NCBI RefSeq assembly: GCF_040253615.1
Contig: NZ_JBEJGY010000004.1
Location: 1,798,001-1,862,000 of the forward strand
Reading direction: 5' to 3'
Length of the DNA: 64,000 nt
From: Streptomyces sp. Edi4
GTDB lineage: Bacteria > Actinomycetota > Actinomycetes > Streptomycetales > Streptomycetaceae
The first letter of the stretch is position 1. Each line of letters opens with the position of its first letter. The notes under the pieces are model-generated. The model had not been told where the DNA came from and did no database searches. It saw only the letters and a program-made list of their open reading frames with translations. Made by a program: the position numbers and the translations under genes. Of this stretch, positions 26,356 through 35,679 are shown piece by piece.

Positions 26356-26839
26356 CCCCCCTCAGCCCTGGCGACCCCGGGACCCCGGCCGCGGACCGCG
26401 CGTGGCAGGTCGCGCAGTTACCCGCGCCCCTGGCGGGGTTCGTGCGGGCCCGTATGGGCATACCCAGCCCGTCCGGCGATTGAGGACGAGGCCGTTCAGG
26501 CCGAACGGGGTCTGGGGCGGAGCCCCAGGGAGTTCGGGTGCGGGCCGTGGTCGCTCCTCGCGCAGTTCCCCGCGCCCCCGACGGGGCTCGTGCTGGCCCG
26601 CAGGGGCCAACCCCGAGGCAGGGCTCATGCTGGCCCACACAGGCAACCTCAGCCCGTCCGGCGATTGAGGACGAGGCCGTTCAGGCCGAACGGGGTCTGG
26701 GGCGGAGCCCCAGGGAGTTCGGGTGCGGGCCGTGCGTGGCTGAGCGCGCAGTTCCCCGCGCCCCCGGCGGGGTCGGCGCCGGTCCGCATGGGCGTTTCGC
26801 GGCGCCGGCGCCGGCCCGGGTCGGGCGTGAGCGGGGTGG
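26356..26839. repeat. gene-free gap with tandem intergenic repeats (85-bp perfect direct repeat)
   Basis: An 85-bp segment starting CAGCCCGTCCGGCGATTGAG and ending CGGGCCGTG is present identically at 26465-26549 and 26650-26734 (offset 185 bp). A second element, GCGCAGTTCCCCGCGCCCC-, occurs three times (about 26412, 26561 and 26745), so the gap is about 2.5 copies of a composite unit. Related pieces appear inverted near 28.4 and 63.4-63.6 kb. The region separates convergent dapA and dapD. No gene is visible. Confidence 0.85.
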
Positions 26840-27835
26840 TCAGTTGTGGGCGTGCAGGATTTCGTTCAGGCCGCCCCACACCGCGTTGTTGGGCCGCGCC
26901 TCCACCGCCCCCGTCACCGAGTTCCGACGGAACAGAATGTTGGACGCCCCGGACAGCTCACGCGCCTTGACGATCTGCCCGTCCGGCATCGTCACCCGCG
27001 TACCGGCCGTGACGTACAGGCCCGCCTCGACGACGCACTCGTCGCCGAGCGCGATCCCCACACCGGCCTCCGCCCCGATCAGGCACCGCTCGCCGATCAT
27101 GATGCGGACGTTGCCGCCGCCGGACAGCGTGCCCATCGTGGACGCGCCGCCGCCGATGTCGGAGCCGTCACCGATGACGACGCCCGCCGAGATGCGGCCC
27201 TCGACCATGGACGTGCCGAGCGTGCCCGCGTTGAAGTTCACGAAGCCCTCGTGCATGACGGTGGTGCCCTCGGCGAGGTGCGCGCCCAGGCGCACCCGGT
27301 CGGCGTCGGCGATGCGTACGCCCTTGGGCGCGACGTAGTCCGTCATGCGGGGGAACTTGTCGACGGACGTCACCTGGAGGTGCAGCCCCTCGGCGCGGGC
27401 GTTGAGCCGCACGGTCTCCAGGTCGTCGACGGCGACCGGGCCGAGCGAGGTCCAGGCGACGTTGGCGAGGAAGCCGAACATGCCGTCCAGGTTCTGGCCA
27501 TGCGGCTTGACCAGACGGTGCGAGAGCAGGTGAAGACGCAGGTACACGTCGTGGGCGTCCAGCGGCTTGTCGTCGAGCGAGGCGATGACCGTACGGACGG
27601 CGACGACCTCGACCCCGCGGCGCTCGTCGACGCCGACGGCCTTGAGCGCGCCCGCGCCGAGCAGTTCGGCGGCGCGCTCGGCGGAAAGCCGCTCGGTGCC
27701 GGCCGGGCCGGGTTCGGCGACGGCCACCAGCTCGGGGGCGGGGAACCAGGTGTCAAGGACGGTGCCGTCGGCGGCGAGGGTGGCGAGTCCGGCGGCCGCG
27801 GCGCCGGTCGAAGCAGGAGCAGTCGTGTCGGTCAT
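26840..27835 (-). CDS. dapD: 2,3,4,5-tetrahydropyridine-2,6-dicarboxylate N-succinyltransferase DapD
   Basis: A 331-aa trimeric acyltransferase of the lysine/diaminopimelate pathway that transfers succinyl from succinyl-CoA. The start is [20 protein letters not shown]; the alternative MGM start lies 2 codons upstream. An N-terminal mixed domain ([20 protein letters not shown], about residues 50-75) precedes the left-handed beta-helix with hexapeptide repeats ([65 protein letters not shown]). The actinobacterial DapD type matches. Its neighbour dapA acts two steps earlier. Confidence 0.95.
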   Translation of the reverse strand: MTDTTAPASTGAAAAGLATLAADGTVLDTWFPAPELVAVAEPGPAGTERLSAERAAELLGAGALKAVGVDERRGVEVVAVRTVIASLDDKPLDAHDVYLRLHLLSHRLVKPHGQNLDGMFGFLANVAWTSLGPVAVDDLETVRLNARAEGLHLQVTSVDKFPRMTDYVAPKGVRIADADRVRLGAHLAEGTTVMHEGFVNFNAGTLGTSMVEGRISAGVVIGDGSDIGGGASTMGTLSGGGNVRIMIGERCLIGAEAGVGIALGDECVVEAGLYVTAGTRVTMPDGQIVKARELSGASNILFRRNSVTGAVEARPNNAVWGGLNEILHAHN

Positions 27836-28003
27836 GCCCAAAACCTAACCGGCCACGGCCCGCCGGGGCGAACCGGTCTCACGTGGCGGCGTCACGTTCC
27901 CCACGGCCGGGCGCCCGTCGGACACCCCCAGGTCAGGACCCGCACGGGTGAAGCGGGCGCGGACCGGGGCGACACGCGCCGCCAACCCGCGCCCGGGCGC
28001 CGC

Positions 28004-28327
28004 TCAGTGTGCCGCGCCCCCGAGGTTGAGCAGGACCACCCCGCCGATGATGAGGGCGATCCCGGCGAGCTTCGCGGCGGTCACCGCCTCCCCCATGAAG
28101 ACCATGCCGACCGCCGCGATGACGGCCGTGCCCACGCCCGACCAGATCGCGTACGCGGTGCCCACCGAGAGGGACTTGAGCGTCAGCGCCAGCATGTAGA
28201 AGGCGAGCAGATACCCGGCCGCAGTGATCAGCGAGGGCCAGAGCCTGGTGAAGCCCTCGCTGTACTTCAGCGCGGACGTGGCGACGATCTCCGAGCCGAT
28301 GGCGCAGGCGAGCAGGACGTAGGGCAT
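28004..28327 (-). CDS. small multidrug resistance (SMR/EmrE-type) transporter
   Basis: A 107-aa protein starting MPYVLLACAIGSEIVATSAL with four hydrophobic segments. The conserved Glu of EmrE-type proteins is in ACAIGSEIVATSALKYSEGF (E13), and the A-Y-A-I-W-S-G motif is present. The family length is 105-110 aa. Proton-coupled efflux of quaternary or cationic compounds is likely. A longer in-frame start would add over 70 residues encoded by repeat sequence and is rejected. The gene stands alone. Confidence 0.92.
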   Translation of the reverse strand: MPYVLLACAIGSEIVATSALKYSEGFTRLWPSLITAAGYLLAFYMLALTLKSLSVGTAYAIWSGVGTAVIAAVGMVFMGEAVTAAKLAGIALIIGGVVLLNLGGAAH

Positions 28328-28836
28328 GAGGGCGAGCGTACCCGCGGCGTGGGACGGGTTCTGGTGGTGAGCCGCCGAGGTCGCCCGCACTGGGCACCCT
28401 GCCAGCATCAGCCCCGCCAGGGGCGCGGGGAACTGCGCGGGACGCGGGCACCGTCCGCACCCGAAGGCGGGTTTGCCGGGGCCCAGCCCCGGGCCCCGGT
28501 CGCGCCTTGAGGGCTGGGCCTCGCCCCAGGGGTACGCCCGCACCCCGCCTTGCGGCCACGGTGGGCGCCGAGGCGTCGGCCCCGCTCCGCGCGACGGTCA
28601 CGGTCACCACCGGGTCAGCGGTGGCGCCCACCGCCCCGGACAGACAGGAGGCCGAGAGTGCGATGGCGGGGGCCCCAACTCGCGGCGCGCGCCGGGCAGT
28701 TGAGGCCCAGGGCGCCCAACGCGAGGACTGCGGGGCGGCCGCGACGGCCCGTTCCCGGCACCCTGTCACGCGAAGGCCTCCATGCGAAGACCCCCGGTAC
28801 CAGCGGTACCGGGGGGTCTCGACTCGCGGGCGGGAC
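28328..28836. repeat. gene-free 509 bp with inverted copy of the intergenic repeat family
   Basis: Near 28424-28450 it holds the inverted element (CCCCGCCAGGGGCGCGGGGA followed by ACTGCGCG), then a G/C-rich 'GGGCCCAGCCCCGGGCCCCGG' style tract. The rest is Pro/Ala-codon-like with no convincing gene. It ends with the hairpin at 28789-28818. Confidence 0.6.
28789..28818 (-). terminator. terminator of the suf operon
   Basis: A near-perfect 13-bp inverted repeat (GACCCCCGGTACC / GGTACCGGGGGGTC, one extra G) with a 3-nt loop lies 19 bp downstream of the last suf gene, which is read on the minus strand. Confidence 0.8.
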
Positions 28837-29175
28837 TCAGACGTTGAACCCCAGCGCGCGCAGCTGCTCGCGGCCGTCGTCGGTGATCTTGTCCGGGCCC
28901 CACGGCGGCATCCAGACCCAGTTGATCTTCAGCTCGCTGGCGATGCCGTCGGTCGCGGCCTTCGCCTGGTCCTCGATCACATCGGTCAGCGGGCAGGCCG
29001 CGGACGTCAGGGTCATGTCCAGCGTGACGACATTGGAGTCGTCGACGTGGATGCCGTAGATGAGGCCGAGGTTGACGACGTCGATGCCCAGCTCGGGGTC
29101 GACGACGTCGTACAGCGCCTCGCGGATCTCTTCTTCGGTCGCCGGCTTGATCGCCGCCTGTGCGTTCTCGGTCAT
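28837..29175 (-). CDS. SufT-like metal-sulfur cluster assembly factor (MIP18/PaaD family)
   Basis: A 112-aa protein starting MTENAQAAIKPATEEEIREA. The DUF59/MIP18 core reads LYDVVDPELGIDVVNLGLIY and TSAACPLTDVIEDQ (conserved Cys near residue 66), with WVWMPPWGPDKITDDGREQL at the end. Such proteins help load Fe-S clusters on target proteins and are routinely at the 3' end of actinobacterial suf operons. The start overlaps the sufU stop by 4 bp. A terminator follows. Confidence 0.92.
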   Translation of the reverse strand: MTENAQAAIKPATEEEIREALYDVVDPELGIDVVNLGLIYGIHVDDSNVVTLDMTLTSAACPLTDVIEDQAKAATDGIASELKINWVWMPPWGPDKITDDGREQLRALGFNV

Positions 29176-29636
29176 GCCGTCTTCCTTTCGGCGATCTCGC
29201 CCAGAGCCTGGGCCGTCGCGTCCTTCCAGGCCATCCAGCTCAGCAGAGCACACTTCACGCGTGCGGGGTACTTGGAGACCCCGGCGAACGCCACCGCGTC
29301 CTCCAGGATCTCCTCCATCGCGTCGTCGGGCTCCAGCTGGCCCTTGGACTGCATCAGCTCCAGGAAGGTCTCCTGGATCCGCCGCGCGTCGGCCAGGTCC
29401 TTGCCGACCAGCAGGTCGTTGAGGACCGAGGCGCTGGCCTGGCTGATGGAACAGCCGTGGCCCTCGTACGAGACGTCCTCGATGAGCGAACCGTCGTACT
29501 TCACCCGCAGGGTGATCTCGTCGCCGCACGTCGGATTCACGTGGTGCACCTCGGCGTCACCGGCCCGCAAGCCCCGCCCGTGCGGGTGCTTGTAGTGGTC
29601 CAGGATGACGTCCTGGTACATCGAATCAAGCTTCAC
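29172..29636 (-). CDS. sufU: Fe-S cluster assembly sulfur-transfer protein SufU
   Basis: A 154-aa IscU/SufU-fold protein; GTG start (MKLDSMYQDVILDHYKHP), with an internal ATG at codon 6 as an alternative. The zinc/active-site cysteines are visible: C37 (NPTCGDE), C62 (GHGCSISQAS) and a later C in RVKCALLSW. An insertion between the second and third Cys distinguishes SufU from IscU. It accepts persulfide sulfur from SufS through the Zn site. It lies 11 bp downstream of sufS and overlaps the SufT-like gene. Confidence 0.94.
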   Translation of the reverse strand: MKLDSMYQDVILDHYKHPHGRGLRAGDAEVHHVNPTCGDEITLRVKYDGSLIEDVSYEGHGCSISQASASVLNDLLVGKDLADARRIQETFLELMQSKGQLEPDDAMEEILEDAVAFAGVSKYPARVKCALLSWMAWKDATAQALGEIAERKTA

Positions 29637-29647
29637 GTCGGTAACCC

Positions 29648-30919
29648 CTAGCCGAAGAAGTTTCGTACGTGCTCCAGGCCGTCCACCAGGGCGTCGACCT
29701 CGGCGGGCGTGGAGTACAGATAGAAAGACGCTCGCGTGGTCGCGGGAATTCCGTAGCGCAGGCAGACCGGGCGCGCGCAGTGGTGGCCCACGCGGACCGC
29801 GATGCCCTCCTCGTCGAGGACCTGGCCGACGTCGTGCGGGTGGATGTCGCCCAGCGTGAAGGAGATCGCCGCGCCGCGGTCCTCGGCGGTGGTCGGACCG
29901 ATGATCCGCAGGTCGGGGACTTCGAGCAGCCGCTTGACCGCGTACTCGGTGATCGCGTGCTCATGCGCGGCGATCTTGTCCATGCCGATCGCGGACAGGT
30001 AGTCCACCGCCGCGCCCAGGCCCACGGCCTGCGCGATCGGGGGCGTGCCCGCCTCGAACTTGTGCGGCGCCGGAGCGTAGGTGGAGGAGTGCATCGAGAC
30101 CGTCTCGATCATCTCGCCGCCGCCCAGGAACGGCGGCAGGTCCTCCAGGAGCTCCTGGCGGCCCCACAGCACGCCGATGCCGGTCGGGCCGCACATCTTG
30201 TGGCCGGTGAAGGCCACGAAGTCGGCCTGGAGGGCCTGCACGTCGAGCGGCATGTGCGGGGCGGCCTGCGAGGCGTCGACGCAGACCAGCGCGCCGACCT
30301 GCTGCGCGCGGCGCACGATCGCCTCGACCGGGTTGTGGGTGCCGAGCAGGTTGGAGACCAGCGTGAAGGAGACGATCTTCGTCTTCTCGGTGATGATCTC
30401 GTCGAGGTTCGACAGGTCGAGCCGGCCGTCGTCGGTCAGGCCGAACCACTTCAGCTTCGCGCCGGTGCGCTGCGCGAGCAGCTGCCACGGCACGATGTTG
30501 GAGTGGTGCTCCATCTCCGTGATGACGATCTCGGTGTCGCTGTCCACGCGGTAGGGCTCGTCCGCCCAGCCCAGCATGTTGGCGACGAGGTTCAGCGACT
30601 CCGAGGCGTTCTTGGTGAAGATCACCTCGTTGCGGCTCGGCGCGTTGATGAACGCGGCGACCTTGTCACGGGCGCCCTCGTACAGCGCCGTGGCCTCCTC
30701 GGCGACCAGATACACGCCGCGGTGCACATTGGCGTTGTGCTGCTCGTAGTACTCGTTGAGCGCGTCGAGCACCTGGCGCGGCTTCTGCGAGGTCGCGGCG
30801 CTGTCGAGGTAGACGATCTTCTTCCCGTCGTGGACCACACGGTCCAGCAAGGGGAAGTCCTTGCGGATCGCCTCGTCCAGGAGAGCGGACTCGGTGAGGA
30901 GGCCCGGCAGCTGTGTCAC
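29648..30919 (-). CDS. sufS: cysteine desulfurase SufS
   Basis: A 423-aa PLP enzyme with GTG start (MTQLPGLLTESALLDEAIRK). K241 in FTGHKMCGPTG forms the Schiff base with PLP, and C381 in VRVGHHCARPVC is the persulfide cysteine. ASQAAPHMPLDVQALQADFV and YLDSAATSQKP are further family marks. It releases sulfur from cysteine and passes it to SufU for [Fe-S] assembly on SufBCD. It lies 88 bp from sufC, the widest gap in the operon; an internal promoter there is possible but not visible. Confidence 0.95.
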   Translation of the reverse strand: MTQLPGLLTESALLDEAIRKDFPLLDRVVHDGKKIVYLDSAATSQKPRQVLDALNEYYEQHNANVHRGVYLVAEEATALYEGARDKVAAFINAPSRNEVIFTKNASESLNLVANMLGWADEPYRVDSDTEIVITEMEHHSNIVPWQLLAQRTGAKLKWFGLTDDGRLDLSNLDEIITEKTKIVSFTLVSNLLGTHNPVEAIVRRAQQVGALVCVDASQAAPHMPLDVQALQADFVAFTGHKMCGPTGIGVLWGRQELLEDLPPFLGGGEMIETVSMHSSTYAPAPHKFEAGTPPIAQAVGLGAAVDYLSAIGMDKIAAHEHAITEYAVKRLLEVPDLRIIGPTTAEDRGAAISFTLGDIHPHDVGQVLDEEGIAVRVGHHCARPVCLRYGIPATTRASFYLYSTPAEVDALVDGLEHVRNFFG

Positions 30920-31007
30920 GCCCTTCCCCTTTCGTTCGCTTCTCCGCCCGCGAGGCGCATCTGCGGCTCGCAGCTCATCCGCGGGCCGATGGCCTCGCGC
31001 GCGTCGC

Positions 31008-31772
31008 TCACAGGTCAGCGCCACCCTTCGTGTACGACTCGTAGCCCTCGGACTCGAGCTTGTCGGCGAGCTCCGCGCCGCCGGACTCGACGATGCGTCC
31101 GCCGGCGAAGACGTGGACGTAGTCGGGCTTGATGTAGCGCAGGATGCGCGTGTAGTGGGTCACCAGGAGGGTGCCGACCTCGCCGTTCTCACGGACGCGG
31201 TTGATGCCCTCGGAGACCTGGCGCAGCGCGTCGACGTCGAGGCCGGAGTCGGTCTCGTCGAGGATGGCGATCTTCGGCTTCAGGAGCTCCAGCTGAAGGA
31301 TCTCGTGGCGCTTCTTCTCGCCGCCGGAGAAGCCCTCGTTCACGTTGCGCTCGGCGAAGGCGGGGTCCATCTGGAGCTGCTCCATCGCGGACTTGACCTC
31401 CTTCACCCAGGTGCGCAGCTTGGGCGCCTCGCCGCGGATCGCGGTGGCCGAGGTGCGCAGGAAGTTGGAGACCGAGACACCGGGGACCTCGACCGGGTAC
31501 TGCATGGCGAGGAAGACGCCGGCGCGGGCGCGCTCGTCGACGGACATCTCCAGGACGTCCTCGCCGTCGAGCGTGACGGTGCCGCTGGTGATCGTGTACT
31601 TGGGGTGCCCGGCCAGCGAGTACGCCAGGGTGGACTTGCCGGAGCCGTTGGGGCCCATGATGGCGTGGGTCTCGCCCTGCTTCACGGTCAGGTCGACGCC
31701 CTTGAGGATCTCCTTCGTACCGTTCTCGGTGTCGACGGAGACGTGCAGGTCGCGGATTTCAAGCGTTGCCAT
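31008..31772 (-). CDS. sufC: Fe-S cluster assembly ATPase SufC
   Basis: A 254-aa ABC-type ATPase. Walker A is MGPNGSGKSTLAYSLAGHP (about residues 36-54), the signature is FSGGEKKRHEILQ and Walker B is AILDETDSGLDVDALR. The GSGKS and SGGEKKR motifs match SufC. It drives conformational change in the SufBC2D scaffold. It lies 7 bp downstream of the Rieske-type gene on the minus strand. Confidence 0.96.
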   Translation of the reverse strand: MATLEIRDLHVSVDTENGTKEILKGVDLTVKQGETHAIMGPNGSGKSTLAYSLAGHPKYTITSGTVTLDGEDVLEMSVDERARAGVFLAMQYPVEVPGVSVSNFLRTSATAIRGEAPKLRTWVKEVKSAMEQLQMDPAFAERNVNEGFSGGEKKRHEILQLELLKPKIAILDETDSGLDVDALRQVSEGINRVRENGEVGTLLVTHYTRILRYIKPDYVHVFAGGRIVESGGAELADKLESEGYESYTKGGADL

Positions 31773-31779
31773 GGGGAAC

Positions 31780-32097
31780 TCAGGACTCCTGGGTGACGGA
31801 GACGAGCACATCGTCCCCTTGGATCTGTACGGGGTATACGGGGACGGGGCGCGTCGCGGGAAGGCCGGACGGCTTGCCGGTGCGGAGGTCGAAGCTGGAG
31901 CCGTGCAGCCAGCATTCGATGGCGCAGTCCTCCACCTCGCCCTCCGAGAGCGACACGTTCGCGTGCGAGCAGATGTCGTTGATCGCGAACACCTCGCCCT
32001 CGGTCTTGACGAGGGACACCGGCGTGCCGTCGATCTCCACCCGCTTGGGCGTGTCGCTCTCCAGCTCGCTCAGCGCGCAGGCTTTGACGAAGGCCAT
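31780..32097 (-). CDS. Rieske-type [2Fe-2S] ferredoxin in the suf operon
   Basis: A 105-aa single-domain protein with the Rieske motifs C-x-H (DICSHANVSLSEG) and C-x2-H (IECWLHGSSFDLRTG). Small non-heme Rieske ferredoxins of this type sit in many actinobacterial suf operons, between sufD and sufC, and may supply electrons or hold a cluster during assembly. The ATG overlaps the sufD stop by one base (TGATG). The exact role is unproven. Confidence 0.92.
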   Translation of the reverse strand: MAFVKACALSELESDTPKRVEIDGTPVSLVKTEGEVFAINDICSHANVSLSEGEVEDCAIECWLHGSSFDLRTGKPSGLPATRPVPVYPVQIQGDDVLVSVTQES

Positions 32098-33275
32098 CAG
32101 ACGGAAGCCTCCAGCTCCGTCTCGATCTTCGCGAGCAGGCGCTCCTCGACGTCCGGCAGGCCGATCTTCTGGACGAGCTCCGCGAAGAAGCCGCGGACGA
32201 CCAGGCGGCGGGCCTCCATCGGCGGGATGCCCCGGGACATCAGGTAGAAGAGCTGTTCGTCGTCGAAGCGGCCGGTGGCCGAGGCGTGTCCCGCGCCGGC
32301 GATCTCGCCGGTCTCGATCTCCAGGTTCGGCACCGAGTCGACGCGGGCGCCGTCGGTCAGAACCAGGTTGCGGTTCATCTCGTAGGTGTCCGTGCCCTCG
32401 GCCGAGGCTTGGATGAGGACGTCGCCGATCCACACCGCGTGCGCGTCCTCGCCCTGGAGGGCGCCCTTGTACACCGCGTTGGACTTGCAGTGCGGGGTGT
32501 TGTGGTCGACCAGGAGGCGGTGCTCCTGGTGCTGGCCGTGGTCGGTGAAGTACAGGCCGAACAGCTCCGCCTCGCCGCCGGTGCCCGCGTAGGCGACGCG
32601 CGGGTGCAGGCGCACCAGGTCGCCGCCGAAGGTGACCACGAACGACTTGAAGGTGGCGTCGCGGCCGATCAGCGCGTTGTGCTGGGCCACGTGGACGGCC
32701 TTGTCGTCCCAGTCCTGGACGGAGACGACGGTCAGCTTGGCGCCGTCGCCCAGAACGTACTCGACGTTCGCGGCGAGCACCGCGTCGCCGGTGTGGTCCA
32801 GGACCACGACGGCCTCGGCGAAGGCGCCGAGCTCGATCACCTGGTGGCCGTAGGCCACGCCGCCCTCGCCGTGCACGGCGATCCGGATCGGCTCGGTGAG
32901 CACCGTGTCCCTGGGGACACTCACGACACTGGCCTGCTCGAAGGACGAGTACGCCTGGGCCGCGACGCGGTCCACCGGCGTTCCCGCCCTGCCGAGGCGG
33001 GCGTCGTCGCGCCCGACACTCTCCACGGTGACGCCCTCGGGCGCGTCCACGGTGACCTTCAGGGCCTCGCCGGTGGCGACGGCGGTGCCGTCGTGGAGCC
33101 CGCGCAGCCGCTCCAGCGGCGTGAACCGCCACTCCTCCTCGCGGCCGTGCGGGACCGGGAAGTCCGCCACGTCGAAGGAGGGAGGGGCGCTCATGCGGGT
33201 GGCGACGGTCGACTCGGCGGCCACCGCGATGGAACCGGCGGTGGTGGAGCCCACCGGGATGTTTGCCTCAGCCAT
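32097..33275 (-). CDS. sufD: Fe-S cluster assembly protein SufD
   Basis: A 392-aa scaffold protein starting MAEANIPVGSTTAGSIAVAA. The EEEWRFTPLERLRGL motif near residues 45-60 and the C-terminal beta-helix core with [30 protein letters not shown] are typical. It pairs with SufB to form the SufBC2D scaffold. The final helical domain includes the conserved His/Arg stretch. A 62-bp gap separates it from sufB. Confidence 0.95.
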   Translation of the reverse strand: MAEANIPVGSTTAGSIAVAAESTVATRMSAPPSFDVADFPVPHGREEEWRFTPLERLRGLHDGTAVATGEALKVTVDAPEGVTVESVGRDDARLGRAGTPVDRVAAQAYSSFEQASVVSVPRDTVLTEPIRIAVHGEGGVAYGHQVIELGAFAEAVVVLDHTGDAVLAANVEYVLGDGAKLTVVSVQDWDDKAVHVAQHNALIGRDATFKSFVVTFGGDLVRLHPRVAYAGTGGEAELFGLYFTDHGQHQEHRLLVDHNTPHCKSNAVYKGALQGEDAHAVWIGDVLIQASAEGTDTYEMNRNLVLTDGARVDSVPNLEIETGEIAGAGHASATGRFDDEQLFYLMSRGIPPMEARRLVVRGFFAELVQKIGLPDVEERLLAKIETELEASV

Positions 33276-33337
33276 GGCTGTCGTAGTGCTCTCTTCCTGA
33301 ATCAGAATCTGCTCAACTGCCGGATGGGGAGCGGTCG

Positions 33338-34759
33338 TTATCCGACCGAGCCCTCCATCTGGAGTTCGATCAGCCGGTTGAGCTCAAGGGCGTACTCCAT
33401 GGGGAGCTCCTTGGCGATCGGCTCGACGAAGCCGCGCACGATCATCGCCATCGCCTCGAACTCGGTCAGACCGCGGCTCATCAGGTAGAAGAGCTGGTCC
33501 TCGGAGACCTTGGAGACCGTCGCCTCGTGGCCCATGGACACGTCGTCCTCGCGGACGTCCACGTAGGGGTAGGTGTCCGAGCGGGAGATCGTGTCGACGA
33601 GCAGCGCGTCGCACAGCACGTTCGACTTGGAGCCGTGGGCGCCCTCGCCGATCTCGACGAGGCCCCGGTAGGAGGTGCGGCCGCCGCCGCGCGCCACCGA
33701 CTTGGAGACGATGTTGGAGGAGGTGTTCGGCGCCATGTGGACCATCTTGGAGCCGGCGTCCTGGTGCTGGCCCTCGCCCGCGAAGGCGATGGACAGCGTC
33801 TCGCCCTTGGCGTGCTCGCCCATCAGGTAGACGGCCGGGTACTTCATGGTGACCTTGGAACCGATGTTGCCGTCGATCCACTCCATGGTCGCGCCCTCGT
33901 ACGCCACGGCGCGCTTGGTGACCAGGTTGTAGACGTTGTTCGACCAGTTCTGGATCGTCGTGTAGCGGCAGCGGCCGCCCTTCTTGACGATGATCTCCAC
34001 GACGGCGCTGTGCAGCGAGTCCGAGGAGTAGATCGGGGCGGTGCAGCCCTCGACGTAGTGGACGTACGCGTCCTCGTCGACGATGATCAGCGTCCGCTCG
34101 AACTGGCCCATGTTCTCGGTGTTGATCCGGAAGTAGGCCTGGAGCGGGATGTCGACGTGGACGCCCTTGGGCACGTAGATGAACGAGCCGCCCGACCACA
34201 CCGCGGTGTTCAGCGACGCGAACTTGTTGTCGCCGACCGGGATGACGGTGCCGAAGTACTCCTGGAAGAGCTCGGGGTGCTCCTTCAGGGCGGTGTCGGT
34301 GTCGAGGAAGATGACGCCCTGCTCCTCCAGGTCCTCACGGATCTGGTGGTAGACGACCTCGGACTCGTACTGCGCCGCGACACCGGCCACCAGGCGCTGC
34401 TTCTCCGCCTCGGGGATGCCGAGCTTGTCGTACGTGTTCTTGATGTCCGCGGGCAGGTCCTCCCAGGACGCCGCCTGCTTCTCGGTGGAGCGCACGAAGT
34501 ACTTGATGTTGTCGAAGTCGATGCCGGAGAGGTCGGAGCCCCAGTTCGGCATGGGCTTCTTGTCGAACAGCCGCAGGCCCTTGAGGCGCAGCTTCAGCAT
34601 CCACTCCGGCTCGTTCTTCTTCTGCGAGATGTCGCGCACGACAGCCTCGGAAAGACCGCGCTTGGCAGCGGCGCCGGCCGCGTCGGAGTCGGCCCAGCCG
34701 TATTCGTACGTGCCCAGGCCATCGAGCTCAGGGTGGGCAGTCTCCGTGGGGAGCGTCAT
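33338..34759 (-). CDS. sufB: Fe-S cluster assembly scaffold SufB
   Basis: A 473-aa protein with start [20 protein letters not shown]. Hallmarks are [60 protein letters not shown] (conserved cysteine of the cluster site) and the C-terminal [27 protein letters not shown]. Together with SufC and SufD it assembles clusters. Its ATG overlaps the sufR stop by 4 bp, so the regulator and scaffold are translated together. Confidence 0.96.
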   Translation of the reverse strand: MTLPTETAHPELDGLGTYEYGWADSDAAGAAAKRGLSEAVVRDISQKKNEPEWMLKLRLKGLRLFDKKPMPNWGSDLSGIDFDNIKYFVRSTEKQAASWEDLPADIKNTYDKLGIPEAEKQRLVAGVAAQYESEVVYHQIREDLEEQGVIFLDTDTALKEHPELFQEYFGTVIPVGDNKFASLNTAVWSGGSFIYVPKGVHVDIPLQAYFRINTENMGQFERTLIIVDEDAYVHYVEGCTAPIYSSDSLHSAVVEIIVKKGGRCRYTTIQNWSNNVYNLVTKRAVAYEGATMEWIDGNIGSKVTMKYPAVYLMGEHAKGETLSIAFAGEGQHQDAGSKMVHMAPNTSSNIVSKSVARGGGRTSYRGLVEIGEGAHGSKSNVLCDALLVDTISRSDTYPYVDVREDDVSMGHEATVSKVSEDQLFYLMSRGLTEFEAMAMIVRGFVEPIAKELPMEYALELNRLIELQMEGSVG

Positions 34760-35508
34760 GCGGGGTTCCTCCCGGCCTTGCTTGCGGATGCTTGCTGGTG
34801 TGTGGTCTGTGGTGGCGCCCCGTGCGGGATGAACGTGGTGCAGACGCCGTCGCCATGGGCGATGGTCGCCAGGCGCTGCACATGCGTTCCCAGGAGGCGG
34901 GAGAAGAACTCGGTCTCCGCCTCGCACAGCTGCGGGTACCGCTCGGCGGCGTGGGCGACCGGGCAGTGGTGCTGGCACAGCTGCTCGCCCCGCTGCGGAT
35001 GGGGCGCGCCGCGCGCCGTAGCAGCGTACCCGTCGGCGCTCAAGGCCTTGGCGAGGGCTTGGGCGCGCTCCTCGGGAGCCGCGGCCGCGATCGCGTCCCG
35101 GTACGCCCCGGCCTGGGCCTCGACGCGGGCCCGCGCGAACGCCGCGACGGCTTCCTCGCCGGCCGCGCCGCCGCCGGCGGACTGCTCGATCCAGTGCAGG
35201 GCGTCGACGGCGAGCTTGTCGTAGGACTGCTCGAAGGCGTCCCGGCCGCAGTCGGTCAGGGCGAAGACCTTGGCCGGGCGGCCACGGGTGCGCGCGCCGT
35301 AGACGCGCTGCTCGCGCGGTGCGACGACCTCGTCGGCGACGAGCGCGTCGAGGTGGCGGCGGACGGCTGCCTGGGTGAGGCCGAGGCGGTTCGCGAGGTC
35401 CTGTGCGGTCGAGGGCCCGTGGTCCAGGATCGAGCGCGCGACCCGGTTGCGGGTGGACCGCTCACCGGTCGCGAGTTCCTCCTGGGGAGCCTCACCGACG
35501 TTTTTCAC
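34756..35508 (-). CDS. sufR: SufR: [4Fe-4S] winged-helix repressor of the suf operon
   Basis: A 250-aa protein with start chosen at GTG 35508 ([20 protein letters not shown]). A longer TTG start at 35544 would add residues encoded through the operator and includes a rare TTA codon. The N-terminal winged helix contains [27 protein letters not shown]. The C-terminal part has [22 protein letters not shown] followed by GDGVC, a four-Cys set that can hold a [4Fe-4S] cluster. As in other actinobacteria it is first in the suf operon and likely represses it when its cluster is loaded. Confidence 0.93.
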   Translation of the reverse strand: MKNVGEAPQEELATGERSTRNRVARSILDHGPSTAQDLANRLGLTQAAVRRHLDALVADEVVAPREQRVYGARTRGRPAKVFALTDCGRDAFEQSYDKLAVDALHWIEQSAGGGAAGEEAVAAFARARVEAQAGAYRDAIAAAAPEERAQALAKALSADGYAATARGAPHPQRGEQLCQHHCPVAHAAERYPQLCEAETEFFSRLLGTHVQRLATIAHGDGVCTTFIPHGAPPQTTHQQASASKAGRNPA

Positions 35509-35521
35509 AACACCATTGTTG
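35508..35521. promoter_or_regulatory. SufR operator, exact CAAC-N6-GTTG palindrome
   Basis: CAAC-ACCATT-GTTG lies directly at the sufR start codon (CAC complement at 35506-35508). It is the 14-bp motif recalled as the SufR site of Streptomyces avermitilis. Location in the sufR promoter supports autoregulation. If it overlaps the transcription start, the mRNA is leaderless or nearly so. Confidence 0.75.
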
Positions 35522-35574
35522 CGTAATTCCTCAGGGCCTGACAACCCGCGTCGCGATCACGAGCGGTGCGGTGT

Positions 35575-35593
35575 ATCACTTAGGCGAACCTAA
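35575..35593. promoter_or_regulatory. candidate iron box (DmdR/DtxR type)
   Basis: The 19-mer ATCACTTAGGCGAACCTAA matches the DtxR/DmdR consensus TTAGGTTAGGCTAACCTAA at 14 positions and contains the palindrome TTAGG-N4-CCTAA (35580-35593). It lies in the sufR-aac(3) divergent gap, about 67 bp upstream of the SufR start, so iron-dependent control of suf is plausible. Confidence 0.45.
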
Positions 35594-35679
35594 GCTGACC
35601 TGCGGAAACGATCATTGATCGATCGTCGGGCCGGTAATTCACTGGCCCCGGAGGGGGCCGTGCGCCAGACTCGTCCGCC

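Noticed and set aside
26356..26839. Insertion sequence or CRISPR array in the dapA-dapD gap
   Set aside because: Only two full copies, no spacers of constant length, no transposase frame and no terminal inverted repeats with target duplication.
28540..28780. Short protein-coding gene in the suf/SMR gap
   Set aside because: Frames on both strands are Pro/Ala/Arg-rich and lack a ribosome binding site; similar to other repeat-filled gaps.
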